Source: Deltaproteobacteria bacterium
GTDB lineage: Bacteria > Desulfobacterota_B > Binatia > Binatales > Binataceae
Assembly (NCBI GenBank): GCA_021827465.1
Contig: JAKAVX010000037.1
Span: 1-11,687 of the forward strand
Direction: 5' to 3'
Length of the DNA: 11,687 nucleotides
A program made the position numbers and the translations under genes. The notes under the pieces were generated by a model. That model saw nothing but the letters and a program-made list of their open reading frames with translations. It was not told the origin of the DNA and made no database searches. Below are positions 1 to 6,473 of this stretch, one piece after another (position 1 is the first letter of the stretch; each line of letters starts with the position of its first letter).

Positions 1-1
1 T

Positions 2-55
2 GATCGGGCCGTTTCGGCGGCGGCGGAGGCCGCGGCGCAGGCGTTTGGCGACTGA
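2..55 (+). CDS. C-terminal end of an upstream gene (partial)
   Basis: An open frame enters from the left edge and stops at TGA 53-55. It gives 17 residues rich in alanine and ending in AQAFGD. The alanine/glutamate composition looks like an amphipathic C-terminal helix, which many soluble enzymes have, but nothing here identifies the family. The next gene begins about 14 bases later on the same strand, so the two are probably co-transcribed. The stop codon region (TGAGG, 53-57) may also supply the ribosome binding site for that gene. Confidence 0.55.
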   Translation, partial: DRAVSAAAEAAAQAFGD

Positions 56-69
56 GGTTGTTGTGCAAG

Positions 70-852
70 ATGGATTCTCTTGAATCGCTTTTCTCGTTGC
101 GGGGACATATCGGCCTGATAACGGGCGCTTCATCGGGACTTGGAGTTGAATGCGCGCACGCGCTCGCGCTCGCAGGCGCGGACGTCGCGCTGATGGCAAG
201 ACGCGCCGAACGGCTCCAGGCGCACGCGCGGGAACTTTCCGATCGTTACGGAGTGCGGACCATCGCGATAGCCGCTGACGTCGCGGTCGAGGCTGATATC
301 GACAAGGCCTTCGCGGCGGCGCGCGAGCAACTCGGCGAAATCGACATTCTGATCAACAACGCCGGAGTGTCGCCCACCGGACGCGCCGAGCGTTTTCGGC
401 GCGAGCAATGGGACAACGCGCTTGCGGTGAATCTGACGGCGCCGATGCTGCTCTCGCAGCGCGTGGCGAGCCGCCTTATCGAGGCGAAAAAACCCGGCCA
501 CATCATCAACATGGTTTCTATCTACGCGGCGGTCGCAAGCTCGGTTTACCGGCTTTCGGCCTACTGTGCGACCAAGGCGGGACTTGCCAACCTGACCCGT
601 CAGCTCGCGGTCGAATGGGCGCCGTATGGAATCCTGGTCAACGCGATTGCGCCGGGATGGATTCCGACCGAAGGTACCGAAGGCGGAATCGCGAAGCCCG
701 GAAACCAGGAGCGGATGGAACTGTTCACGCCGATGGGACGGCTCGGACGGCCCGAGGAGATCCGCGGCGCGGTGATTTACCTGGCGAGCGCGGCGTCCAG
801 CTACGTGACCGGCACCGTGCTCTCGGTCGACGGCGGCTACCAGTCGTGGTAA
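70..852 (+). CDS. SDR family NAD(P)-dependent oxidoreductase (FabG/gluconate dehydrogenase-like)
   Basis: A 260-residue classical short-chain dehydrogenase, the usual length for the family and predicted cytosolic. Visible motifs are the Rossmann glycine motif TGASSGLG (residues 18-25), NNAG (96-99), Asn121, Ser150 and the catalytic pair Tyr165 and Lys169 (YCATK), with a C-terminal VDGGY. An arginine pair just after the second beta strand (ARR, 43-45) with no acidic residue there favours NADP(H); this is inference. The substrate cannot be told: the family covers 3-oxoacyl-ACP/CoA, sugar acids and other alcohols. ATG 70 was chosen because GAGG (54-57) lies upstream and the SDR fold starts soon after. 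In-frame TTG codons at 58 and 61 would add up to four residues. The Ser150-Tyr165 distance is 15, against about 13 in FabG. Confidence 0.9.
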   Translation: MDSLESLFSLRGHIGLITGASSGLGVECAHALALAGADVALMARRAERLQAHARELSDRYGVRTIAIAADVAVEADIDKAFAAAREQLGEIDILINNAGVSPTGRAERFRREQWDNALAVNLTAPMLLSQRVASRLIEAKKPGHIINMVSIYAAVASSVYRLSAYCATKAGLANLTRQLAVEWAPYGILVNAIAPGWIPTEGTEGGIAKPGNQERMELFTPMGRLGRPEEIRGAVIYLASAASSYVTGTVLSVDGGYQSW

Positions 853-865
853 TCGGAGCCGGCTG

Positions 866-879
866 CGCGCGATAGCGCG
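866..879 (+). repeat. short hairpin between the SDR and permease genes
   Basis: CGCGC (866-870), loop GATA, GCGCG (875-879): a perfect five-pair stem starting 13 bases after the SDR stop codon. There is no T-run after it, so it is not a convincing intrinsic terminator. It may attenuate or process the transcript, or be chance in GC-rich DNA. Confidence 0.25.
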
Positions 880-906
880 TGAAGGCCCCGATCGAGGCAG
901 GAGGGG

Positions 907-2358
907 ATGGATCGCTCCACGGACACACTCGTCAGCCAGCTCTTCCGCAGAAAACCGCACTCGATGCTGACGGCCGAGGCCGCAAGCGACGCGGGCGGCC
1001 TCAAGCGCGCGCTCGGTGCTCTCGACCTGACCCTGCTCGGTATCGGCGCGATCGTCGGTGCCGGCATCTTCGTGATGACCGGCGTGGGCGCGGTGATGGC
1101 CGGCCCGGCTCTAATTCTTTCCTTCGTCCTTGCAGGAACGGCATGCGCGATGGCGGCGCTGTGCTACGCCGAGTTTGCTGCGATGATCCCGGTGGCGGGA
1201 AGCGCGTACTCGTACTCGTACGCCACGATGGGCGAGCTGGTCGGATGGATTATCGGCTGGGACCTGGTGCTCGAGTATGCGGTGGGCGCGGCTGCGGTTG
1301 CGTCAGGATGGTCGGGGTATTTTCGAATCATCCTTGAGGGCGTAGGGGTTCATCTGCCGGACGCTTTGACCCATGCGCCGGGCAGTATCCCGGGCGGCAT
1401 AATCGATCTTCCAGCGCTGATTATCGTGCTGCTCGTCTCGGCGGTGTTGTACGTCGGAATCAGCGAGAGCGCGCGGTTCAACTCGATTATTGTGGTTATC
1501 AAGCTCGCCGCGGTCGGCGTGGTGATCGCAGTCGGCGCATTCTTCGTGCGGCCGGCCGACTGGGTGCCGTTCGCGCCGCACGGATGGTCGGGGATAAGCA
1601 GCGGCGCCGCGTATATCTTCTTCGCTTATATCGGCTTCGACGCGGTCTCGACCGCGGCCGAGGAGGTTGTGGACCCGAGCCGCGACCTTCCGATCGGAAT
1701 CCTGGGCTCGCTGCTGGTCTGCACGGTTCTCTATATCGCGGTTGCCGCGGTTCTGACCGGGATGATTCCGTACACGAAGATTGACCAGTCCGCGCCACTG
1801 GCCTCAGCCTTCGTAGTGCGCGGGATGAACTTCGTTGCCGGGATAGTCTCGGCGGGCGCGGTCGCGGGACTGACCTCGGTGCTGCTGGTGCTGCTGTTCG
1901 GGCAGTCGCGCATCTTCTTCGCGGTCTCGCGCGACGGGCTTCTGCCTCCAGCCTTCAGCCGGGTGCATCCGCGCTTTCGCACGCCCTATATTCCGACCAC
2001 GATCACCGGCATCATCGTCGGGCTCACGGCCGCGCTGTTGCCGATCCAGGACATCGCGGAGTTGACCAATATCGGCACTCTCTTCGCGTTCATCCTGGTA
2101 TGCCTCGGCATCTGGGTGCTGCGACACATCGATCCGGATACCCCTCGGCCGTTCAGGACGCCGCTGGTCCCGGCGGTGCCGCTGCTCGGGGCGGGATTCT
2201 GCTTCTACCTGATGGCGAGTCTCAATAAGTACACGTGGTATCGCTTCTTCGTGTGGCTCGCGATTGGGCTGGTCATCTACTTCGCCCACGGCCGCTACCA
2301 TAGCCGGGTCGCGCAGCACGCGAACGCCGAGCGCGCTGCGGCGTCATCGGCGGACTAG
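907..2358 (+). CDS. APC superfamily amino acid permease, cationic amino acid transporter (CAT/YfnA-like)
   Basis: A 483-residue polytopic inner-membrane permease with about 12 or more hydrophobic segments. It carries hallmarks of the bacterial CAT branch of the APC superfamily. The first helix has GIGAIVGAGIF (45-55), the broken-helix substrate site with an unwound glycine motif. FAYIGFDAVSTAAEE lies at 239-253, FGQSRIFFAVSRDGLLP at 331-347, and the C-terminal TWYRFFVWLAIGLVIYF (443-459) is typical of CAT-like members. It probably imports amino acids with protons or by exchange; the exact substrate cannot be read from sequence. The N-terminal LFRRKP (12-17) before the first helix matches relatives and supports the ATG at 907. 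AGGAGG (899-904) precedes it but leaves only 2 bases of spacing; ATG 964 has no clear site. It is on the same strand as the SDR, 54 bases downstream. Confidence 0.92.
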   Translation: MDRSTDTLVSQLFRRKPHSMLTAEAASDAGGLKRALGALDLTLLGIGAIVGAGIFVMTGVGAVMAGPALILSFVLAGTACAMAALCYAEFAAMIPVAGSAYSYSYATMGELVGWIIGWDLVLEYAVGAAAVASGWSGYFRIILEGVGVHLPDALTHAPGSIPGGIIDLPALIIVLLVSAVLYVGISESARFNSIIVVIKLAAVGVVIAVGAFFVRPADWVPFAPHGWSGISSGAAYIFFAYIGFDAVSTAAEEVVDPSRDLPIGILGSLLVCTVLYIAVAAVLTGMIPYTKIDQSAPLASAFVVRGMNFVAGIVSAGAVAGLTSVLLVLLFGQSRIFFAVSRDGLLPPAFSRVHPRFRTPYIPTTITGIIVGLTAALLPIQDIAELTNIGTLFAFILVCLGIWVLRHIDPDTPRPFRTPLVPAVPLLGAGFCFYLMASLNKYTWYRFFVWLAIGLVIYFAHGRYHSRVAQHANAERAAASSAD

Positions 2359-2378
2359 CGAACAAATTGAAACGGTGA

Positions 2379-2405
2379 CTTCGCCGAGCGCGGCGGTTTG
2401 CGAAG
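2379..2405. terminator. possible hairpin in the convergent gap
   Basis: The 55-base gap between the permease (+) and the secreted-protein gene (-) holds two alternative stems. One is CGCCG/CGGCG with a 4-base loop (2382-2395). The other is an outer pair CTTCGC (2379-2384) with GCGAAG (2400-2405). Its place between two converging stop codons suits a bidirectional terminator, but there is no strong T-run on either side, so this is a weak call. Confidence 0.3.
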
Positions 2406-2413
2406 CTGCGTGG

Positions 2414-3076
2414 CTATTTCGACTGCGATTGCGGCCGGGCGCTCGGCTTCGAAGGTGATGAGCCGGGGCCGTAGGCGACCGGGCCTTCGCCGGAGCCGAA
2501 CTTGTTCTTGAGCGCTTCGTTTAGCGCGGCTTTTTTCTTTTGGGCGTCGAGCGCCGCGGCCTTGCGTTTGGCGGCGGCTTCTTCGGCGGCCTTTATCTCG
2601 TCGGCGCGATGGGTATGCTCGGTGAGCTCCGAAGCCGCATGACGGCCGAGGTACTGGCTTTCCCATCTGGGCTTGGCTACCTCGACCCATTTGCCGTGTT
2701 CGAGTTGGTAGGTGAAGACAAGGTACTTGAGCCTGCCGGTGGCCCCGCCCATGCTGCTTCCGCTTTCAGTTGGGTCGTACTCGACGCCACCCAATTTCAC
2801 ACTGACGATGACCTGTCCGTTGCGGCCCCAGTTGGGTAGGTATTCGAACTTGGTCTGCAGATCGACGTAGGGCTGCTTGTCCTCCTTTTTCCTCTCCTCC
2901 TGGGCGAAGTAGTCCTGCATCTCATCGGAGACGCGATCGGAAAGCTCCTTCTGAAGCTTAGGAGAGATGTTCGGCGGCTGACGCGTCATCCGCATCTGGA
3001 AGGCGTTCGCGGCGGCCGCCGTGATGAGGAAAAAAAGCGCGGCCGCCAGAGCGGCCGCGCCGGCAAACCTTGTCAT
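2414..3076 (-). CDS. exported protein of unknown function, last gene of the ExbB-ExbD-VWA unit
   Basis: A 220-residue protein I do not recognise. Residues 1-25 form a clear Sec signal peptide: a short positive start (MTR), a long hydrophobic stretch, and an A-N-A cleavage site before Phe26. The mature part has a charged helix-like stretch (about 38-66), then a middle section that looks like beta strands (76-140; QVIVSVKL, LKYLVFTYQLEHGKWVEV). A lysine/alanine/glutamate-rich segment (157-192) could form a single long helix or coiled coil, and the tail is Gly/Pro/Ser/Gln-rich and likely disordered. It has no lipobox, so it should be a free periplasmic protein. It starts 43 bases after the VWA gene's stop on the same strand and is probably co-transcribed, which suggests a partner of the VWA/ExbBD complex. 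No good ribosome binding site is visible before ATG 3076. Confidence 0.75.
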   Translation of the reverse strand: MTRFAGAAALAAALFFLITAAAANAFQMRMTRQPPNISPKLQKELSDRVSDEMQDYFAQEERKKEDKQPYVDLQTKFEYLPNWGRNGQVIVSVKLGGVEYDPTESGSSMGGATGRLKYLVFTYQLEHGKWVEVAKPRWESQYLGRHAASELTEHTHRADEIKAAEEAAAKRKAAALDAQKKKAALNEALKNKFGSGEGPVAYGPGSSPSKPSARPQSQSK

Positions 3077-3119
3077 ATCGTCGTCATCCGAACATGCGGC
3101 GAAAAATCGCGCATCACTG

Positions 3120-4331
3120 CTACTGCGAGGAGGTTATGCCACGGCCGAACGCGGCGACCTGCGCCTTCCACTCTTCGCCGAAGGCAAGGATCAACACCTG
3201 CTGGTTGATATGGACGTTGTGCGTCAGGCTGCGCATCGCGCCGCCGCCGGCACGAGCCAGAACCTGATAGGCCGCGCGCGTCTGCTGATAGAATTCCGGC
3301 AGCGGAGAGATCTTCGGCGGCAGTTCGTGATGCACCTTGAGCCAGAACTCGCGCTCGAACCGCTCGTGCTCTTCCTCGGCTACGTCAACGGTGTTGAACG
3401 TGCCGTTCATGTTGCCGTGGAAATTCCTGATCATCGCGAGCAGCGGCTGGAAATCCTTGTTGTGCGGAGGCGAGTCGCCGACCAGCACGATGACCTTCTT
3501 GGCGTACGGCTTCCAATCCATCCGCTGGATCGCCATCTGTATGGCGCCGTAGGTATTTTCCTTCCACTCGCCGCCGCCATGAGCCTTGACGTTGCCGAGA
3601 AACGTGATGAGTGTCTGCGGATTGAGGGTGAGCGGCTGGACGTCCAGCTTCTCGCCGACTCCGCCGAACACGACGATCCCGACGCGCGCGATCGGAACCA
3701 GGCGATGGATCGCGTGGACCAGCGCCGCCATCTTGTTCTGCACGTCGGACATGATGAGCTTCATCGAGCCGGTGCCGTCGATCACCAGGACCACGTCGAG
3801 GCCCTTGCGCCGCAACTCGCCGATGAACCCGCCGAAGCCGGCGCCGATTCCGCGGCCGTAGCCCGAGCCCATGCCGCCGCCGCGTCCGATACCGATGCCG
3901 CCGCCGCCCGCCGCGCGAACGTAATCGCTGGCGAGCCCGACCGCCTGCGTATCGACCTGCTGGGGCTGGCTCATCTGCTGCATCTGATCGGGCATCGGGA
4001 CCTCTGGAACGTCGAGGTCCTGCATCTCGTTGGCGCTGCCGCCACCTCCGCCCGCTTCGAGATTGACCATGATGAGTTCGCGGGCGCGCTGCTCGTGAAC
4101 CGTGATGATGAGGAACAGGAGCAGTAGAACGTGCAGCGCGATCGACAGAGGAAACGGACCGATAAGCAGGCGCAGCCGGTCGCGGATGTTCTGGTAGCGC
4201 TCAACATCGGCCTCATCGACGTCGCGCCTAAGCTCCGCCTCGGCCTCCCGCTTGCCCATTATGTAGTACAGGAAGGCAGCGACCACGACGGTCGAAATAA
4301 TCAGAAGGATGACAATTAGAGCGATGATCAT
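3120..4331 (-). CDS. membrane-anchored VWA-domain protein with a TonB-like transmembrane anchor
   Basis: A 403-residue protein. TM1 is residues 1-24, followed by a charged loop rich in Arg (27-58). TM2 is about 61-78, followed by a proline/glutamine/methionine stretch (109-125) and a glycine-rich linker (142-169). A VWA domain runs from about 178 onward. The metal-site (MIDAS) motif appears as D185-G-T-G-S189 in VLVIDGTGSM, with GGGEW (252-256) and GDSPPH (285-290) as later metal-site loops. TM2 begins PLSIALH: Ser63 and His67 reproduce the S-x3-H pair of the TonB anchor (Ser16/His20 in E. coli), and a TonB-like VNLE segment follows. Positive charges between the helices predict an N-out topology with the VWA domain in the periplasm. 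ATG 4331 was chosen because upstream codons overlap exbD and lack a start near the first helix. It lies 118 bases after the second exbD, so ExbB/ExbD may drive it. VWA assignment is firm; the motor link is inference. Confidence 0.88.
   Translation of the reverse strand: MIIALIVILLIISTVVVAAFLYYIMGKREAEAELRRDVDEADVERYQNIRDRLRLLIGPFPLSIALHVLLLLFLIITVHEQRARELIMVNLEAGGGGGSANEMQDLDVPEVPMPDQMQQMSQPQQVDTQAVGLASDYVRAAGGGGIGIGRGGGMGSGYGRGIGAGFGGFIGELRRKGLDVVLVIDGTGSMKLIMSDVQNKMAALVHAIHRLVPIARVGIVVFGGVGEKLDVQPLTLNPQTLITFLGNVKAHGGGEWKENTYGAIQMAIQRMDWKPYAKKVIVLVGDSPPHNKDFQPLLAMIRNFHGNMNGTFNTVDVAEEEHERFEREFWLKVHHELPPKISPLPEFYQQTRAAYQVLARAGGGAMRSLTHNVHINQQVLILAFGEEWKAQVAAFGRGITSSQ
3825..3908 (-). repeat. 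glycine-rich low-complexity linker within the VWA gene
   Basis: Codons 142-169 of the VWA protein encode a stretch that is more than half glycine, with Ile, Arg, Ser, Tyr, Met, Ala and Phe between (for example GGGGIGIGRGGG). It joins the membrane-anchor part to the VWA domain. A second, shorter glycine run (GGGGGS, 94-99) follows the TonB-like helix. It probably acts as a flexible spacer. Confidence 0.8.
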
Positions 4332-4449
4332 AACAAGATCTGTCCCCGTTCCTTCCGCGACGATCCTCGGTTCAGGACGAGGTCCCCATTCGCTTTGATT
4401 GTGATGGAAGGTGCTCCGCCACGTGCAACCCTCCTGAGCTTTCTCTCCT

Positions 4450-4905
4450 CTACATTCCGGCTGACGGCGCCCCCGCGCCGCCACCTGCGCCGTTCGCGGG
4501 TAACTGCGCCACCGCAATTGCGATCCCGTCCGCGCCGGCAGTCTTGGCAATATCGAGAATCCGGACCATGTCGCCCAGCATCACCTTGGGATCGCCCTGG
4601 AAGACGACCAGCTTTTCGGACTTTTTCATCAGGGCGTCGTGCAGCACCGGCGCCAATTGGGACAGGGGTACGCTCTGCTGCCCGACGAAGATCTGGTGCG
4701 AGGACGTGTAGGTCACCAGCACGCCCTTGGGCTTTTCCTTCGGTTGTGTCTGCTCGGCCTTGGGCAGGTCCACGTGCGCGGCCGACTCGATCGTGACCGC
4801 GGTGGTGACCATGAAAATGATGAGCAGGACCAGGAAGATATCGGTCAGCGGGGTGATGTTGATGTCCGCGAAAACCCCACCGCCTTGATTGGTACTCATT
4901 GCCAT
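4450..4905 (-). CDS. exbD: ExbD/TolR family biopolymer transport protein (second copy)
   Basis: A 151-residue single-pass inner-membrane protein with the standard ExbD layout. It has a short cytoplasmic N-terminus, the signature ADINITPLTDIFLVLLIIFM with the proton-carrying aspartate at Asp22 in the helix (about 21-36), and a periplasmic domain containing FQGDPKVMLGDMVRILDIAKTAGADGI (96-122). In ExbB-ExbD motors this aspartate takes part in proton translocation through the ExbB pentamer. ATG 4905 was chosen because GAGGGG lies 8 bases upstream; TTG 4911 and ATG 4899 are alternatives. It begins 40 bases after the first exbD and is a close paralogue of it with the same length. Its C-terminus is rich in Gly/Ala/Pro (GAGGGAGAP), unlike the first copy. 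Confidence 0.93.
   Translation of the reverse strand: MAMSTNQGGGVFADINITPLTDIFLVLLIIFMVTTAVTIESAAHVDLPKAEQTQPKEKPKGVLVTYTSSHQIFVGQQSVPLSQLAPVLHDALMKKSEKLVVFQGDPKVMLGDMVRILDIAKTAGADGIAIAVAQLPANGAGGGAGAPSAGM
4793..4877. repeat. nucleotide-level direct repeat, copy in the second exbD
   Basis: This 85-base stretch aligns without gaps to 5277-5361 in the other exbD, with 9 mismatches by hand count. It includes an identical 26-base block (4811-4836 here). It encodes the membrane helix and flanks of both ExbD proteins. Confidence 0.75.
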
Positions 4906-4945
4906 TGGCAAATCCCCTCGACAGTGCGCATCAGTCTCCGCCCGG

Positions 4946-5401
4946 CTAACTGCCGAGTGATTTGAGCTCGTGGGTGATTTGAGCGCCCGTCGCCCGCTTG
5001 GCCCCGATTGCGATAGTCCCGGCGCCCGCAGCCTTGGCGATATTCAGGATACGCACCATGTCGCCAAGCAGCACCTTGCGGTCGCCCTGGAATACGACAA
5101 CCTTGGTCTTCACCTTCGCGAGGTCATCGCGAAGCGTCGGCAGCAATTCCTGCTCCGGGATGTCCTTGGAGTTAACAAACAGGTCATGCTGCGACGTGTA
5201 GGTGACGATCACGCCCTTGTCCTCGGGCGTGGTGTTCTCAGCGAGCGGCAGGTCCACATGGGCGGCAGTTTCCACCGTGACCGACGTGGTCACCATGAAG
5301 ATGATGAGCAGGACCAGGAAGATATCAGTCAGCGGCGTGATGTTGATATCGGCAAAAACCCGGCCGCCGCCGTTGCTGCTCCTGGGACCACTAACGGCCA
5401 C
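4946..5401 (-). CDS. exbD: ExbD/TolR family biopolymer transport protein (first copy)
   Basis: A 151-residue ExbD paralogue with ADINITPLTDIFLVLLIIFM (17-36), so the key aspartate is Asp26. The periplasmic domain contains VVVFQGDRKVLLGDMVRIL. It should sit inside an ExbB pentamer and pair with itself or with the neighbouring ExbD. GTG 5401 is preferred as start: a strong GGGGAGG (5409-5415) lies 7 bases upstream, and the resulting protein matches the neighbouring copy in length. An in-frame ATG at 5428 would add nine residues with no better site. With the GTG start the gene overlaps the end of exbB by 11 bases, which suggests translational coupling. Confidence 0.93.
   Translation of the reverse strand: MAVSGPRSSNGGGRVFADINITPLTDIFLVLLIIFMVTTSVTVETAAHVDLPLAENTTPEDKGVIVTYTSQHDLFVNSKDIPEQELLPTLRDDLAKVKTKVVVFQGDRKVLLGDMVRILNIAKAAGAGTIAIGAKRATGAQITHELKSLGS
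5277..5361. repeat. nucleotide-level direct repeat, copy in the first exbD
   Basis: The partner of 4793-4877, about 89 percent identical without gaps, with the shared 26-base block at 5295-5320. Similarity drops outside the helix-coding part, so either selection holds this segment or gene conversion has kept it alike. Confidence 0.75.
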
Positions 5402-6032
5402 TGGACTGCCTCCCCTGCAGTGCAGCATCGATCAGGCGGTCGCCATTGATCTGCAGCAGGGCATTGATGTTTTCGATTTTGACGGAGAAGTAGTTGTAGA
5501 AAATAACCGCGACGATTGCGACTGCCAGTCCAAGGGCGGTTGCGATGAGCGCTTCCGAGATACCGGCCGCCACGACCGAGAAACCGCCCGTTCCCATGAT
5601 CGCCATCGACTGGAACGACTCGAGAATACCGACGACGGTTCCGAACAGTCCGATGAACGGGGCTGAGGCGCCCGAGGTGGCGAGAACCCAGACGTAACGC
5701 TTGAATTCGAGCGGTTCCTGGAAGCGGCGCTCCTCATCGAGGTCGGCGAGCTGATCGCGATCGAGCGTCTGGGCGGCGGCGATCAGCCCGTGGTAGACGC
5801 GCTCGGCGGGAGTGGTTCGGCTCTGGGTCGCCTGCAGCGCTTCGTTGAACTTGCCCTGGCGGAGAGGAGCTATTAACGAGTCGGCGAGCTTTGCGGCTTT
5901 GCTCTGGATTCCCCAGAGAGCCCAGGCGCGCTCGAAAATGATCGCGAGGCAAACGATTGACATGATCAGGAGCGGGTAGGTCGCATAGTAACTCCGCTCG
6001 ATCATCGCAATGATACCAAACTGACTTTCCAT
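5391..6032 (-). CDS. exbB: MotA/TolQ/ExbB proton channel family protein
   Basis: A 213-residue inner-membrane protein, within the usual size range of ExbB/TolQ. TM1 is about 18-36. A long cytoplasmic stretch (41-110) follows, then TM2 with the family signature APFIGLFGTVVGILESF (124-140). TM3 is GISEALIATALGLAVAIVAVI (157-177), which carries the conserved small and threonine residues lining the proton path. In the family it forms a pentamer around ExbD and turns proton flow into mechanical work on a partner with a periplasmic part. ATG 6032 was chosen over TTG 6071 because AGGTG lies about 11 bases upstream and ATG is a stronger start. It is the first gene of the minus-strand unit. ExbB and TolQ cannot be separated confidently; no tolA, tolB or pal is nearby. 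Confidence 0.94.
   Translation of the reverse strand: MESQFGIIAMIERSYYATYPLLIMSIVCLAIIFERAWALWGIQSKAAKLADSLIAPLRQGKFNEALQATQSRTTPAERVYHGLIAAAQTLDRDQLADLDEERRFQEPLEFKRYVWVLATSGASAPFIGLFGTVVGILESFQSMAIMGTGGFSVVAAGISEALIATALGLAVAIVAVIFYNYFSVKIENINALLQINGDRLIDAALQGRQSSGR
5409..5415 (-). promoter_or_regulatory. ribosome binding site deciding the GTG start of the first exbD
   Basis: On the minus strand this reads GGGGAGG, 7 bases before GTG 5401. It lies inside the last codons of exbB, so ribosomes finishing exbB can restart on exbD. This is why GTG was preferred over ATG 5428. Confidence 0.6.
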
Positions 6033-6158
6033 CGCTATCTTTTCACCTGTCCCGTGATTTGAGCGGTGCAAAAGAGGTCCCGCTCGGACCTTGACTCACA
6101 ATGTAAAAAATTAAAAACCCCAAGCGGCCACCACTCTTCCGTGAACTCGGTTCAATCC

Positions 6159-6177
6159 CGCAACGGCCCCAGTTGCG
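6159..6177 (-). repeat. hairpin in the presumed exbB leader
   Basis: On the minus strand CGCAAC and GTTGCG form a perfect six-pair stem around the 7-base loop TGGGGCC. It lies between the TTGACA-like element and the exbB start and so would be in the 5' untranslated RNA. The U-rich tract (6103-6118) is about 40 bases further on, too far to make a standard terminator. Confidence 0.3.
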
Positions 6178-6228
6178 ACTTCCCCATCGGAACCAATTCA
6201 CGACCTGTGTCGATGGTACGCGGCTAGT

Positions 6229-6257
6229 GCAATGCAACAAAGCTGGAATTTTGTCAA
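6229..6257 (-). promoter_or_regulatory. possible promoter for the exbB-exbD-VWA unit
   Basis: The minus strand carries a perfect TTGACA (6257-6252). The region 15-17 bases further offers only weak -10 matches (TGCATT at spacing 15, CATTGC at spacing 17). The position upstream of exbB fits, but the -10 is poor. Confidence 0.25.
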
Positions 6258-6348
6258 GAGGGGGTGTCGCAAGATGTATCAGCGACCGTGAAAATCGCGC
6301 CAAGCGTAATAATTCCGTGCCGGCGTGTGTATCCTGCGACCGCGTGGT

Positions 6349-6358
6349 GTGTTAACAC
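6349..6358. promoter_or_regulatory. palindrome GTGTTAACAC, possible operator
   Basis: A perfect 10-base palindrome in the middle of the divergent region. Its size and symmetry suit a dimeric regulator, but a single short palindrome can arise by chance and no regulator gene is nearby. Confidence 0.25.
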
Positions 6359-6412
6359 TCGGCCGGCGAGATTGTATTTGAAACCCGCCGTCCCGTCCGC
6401 CCTCCGCCGCCC

Positions 6413-6427
6413 GATGGAAATTCCATC
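6413..6427. promoter_or_regulatory. inverted repeat GATGGAA-A-TTCCATC, possible operator
   Basis: Perfect seven-base arms around one central base, about 50 bases upstream of the plus-strand TTGACT element. It is the most symmetrical site in the region and stands where an upstream activator or repressor could bind. Confidence 0.3.
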
Positions 6428-6473
6428 TCCGGAAGCGCGCCTGCGAGCCTCGATCACTGGGCGCGGGTTTGCC

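Noticed and set aside
3021..4127. A 368-codon open frame on the plus strand
   Set aside because: It lies antisense to the VWA gene; its translation is rich in Arg/Asp/His/Ala with no domain or membrane pattern, as expected for a shadow frame in GC-rich DNA.
4332..4550. N-terminal extension of the VWA frame by 73 codons
   Set aside because: It runs into the second exbD in another frame, the added residues are low-quality Arg-rich sequence, and the membrane helix follows ATG 4331 directly.
5391..6032. ZorA of a Zorya anti-phage defence system
   Set aside because: The channel is a short ExbB type beside ExbD proteins; there is no ZorB with an OmpA-like domain and no ZorC, ZorD or ZorE.
4450..6032. 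A complete Tol-Pal system
   Set aside because: No tolA, tolB, pal or ybgF-like gene follows, and two ExbD-type proteins plus a VWA gene are not the Tol layout.
6100..6118. An intrinsic terminator at the T-rich tract on the minus strand
   Set aside because: The nearest stable hairpin (6159-6177) lies about 40 bases upstream, too far from the T-run.
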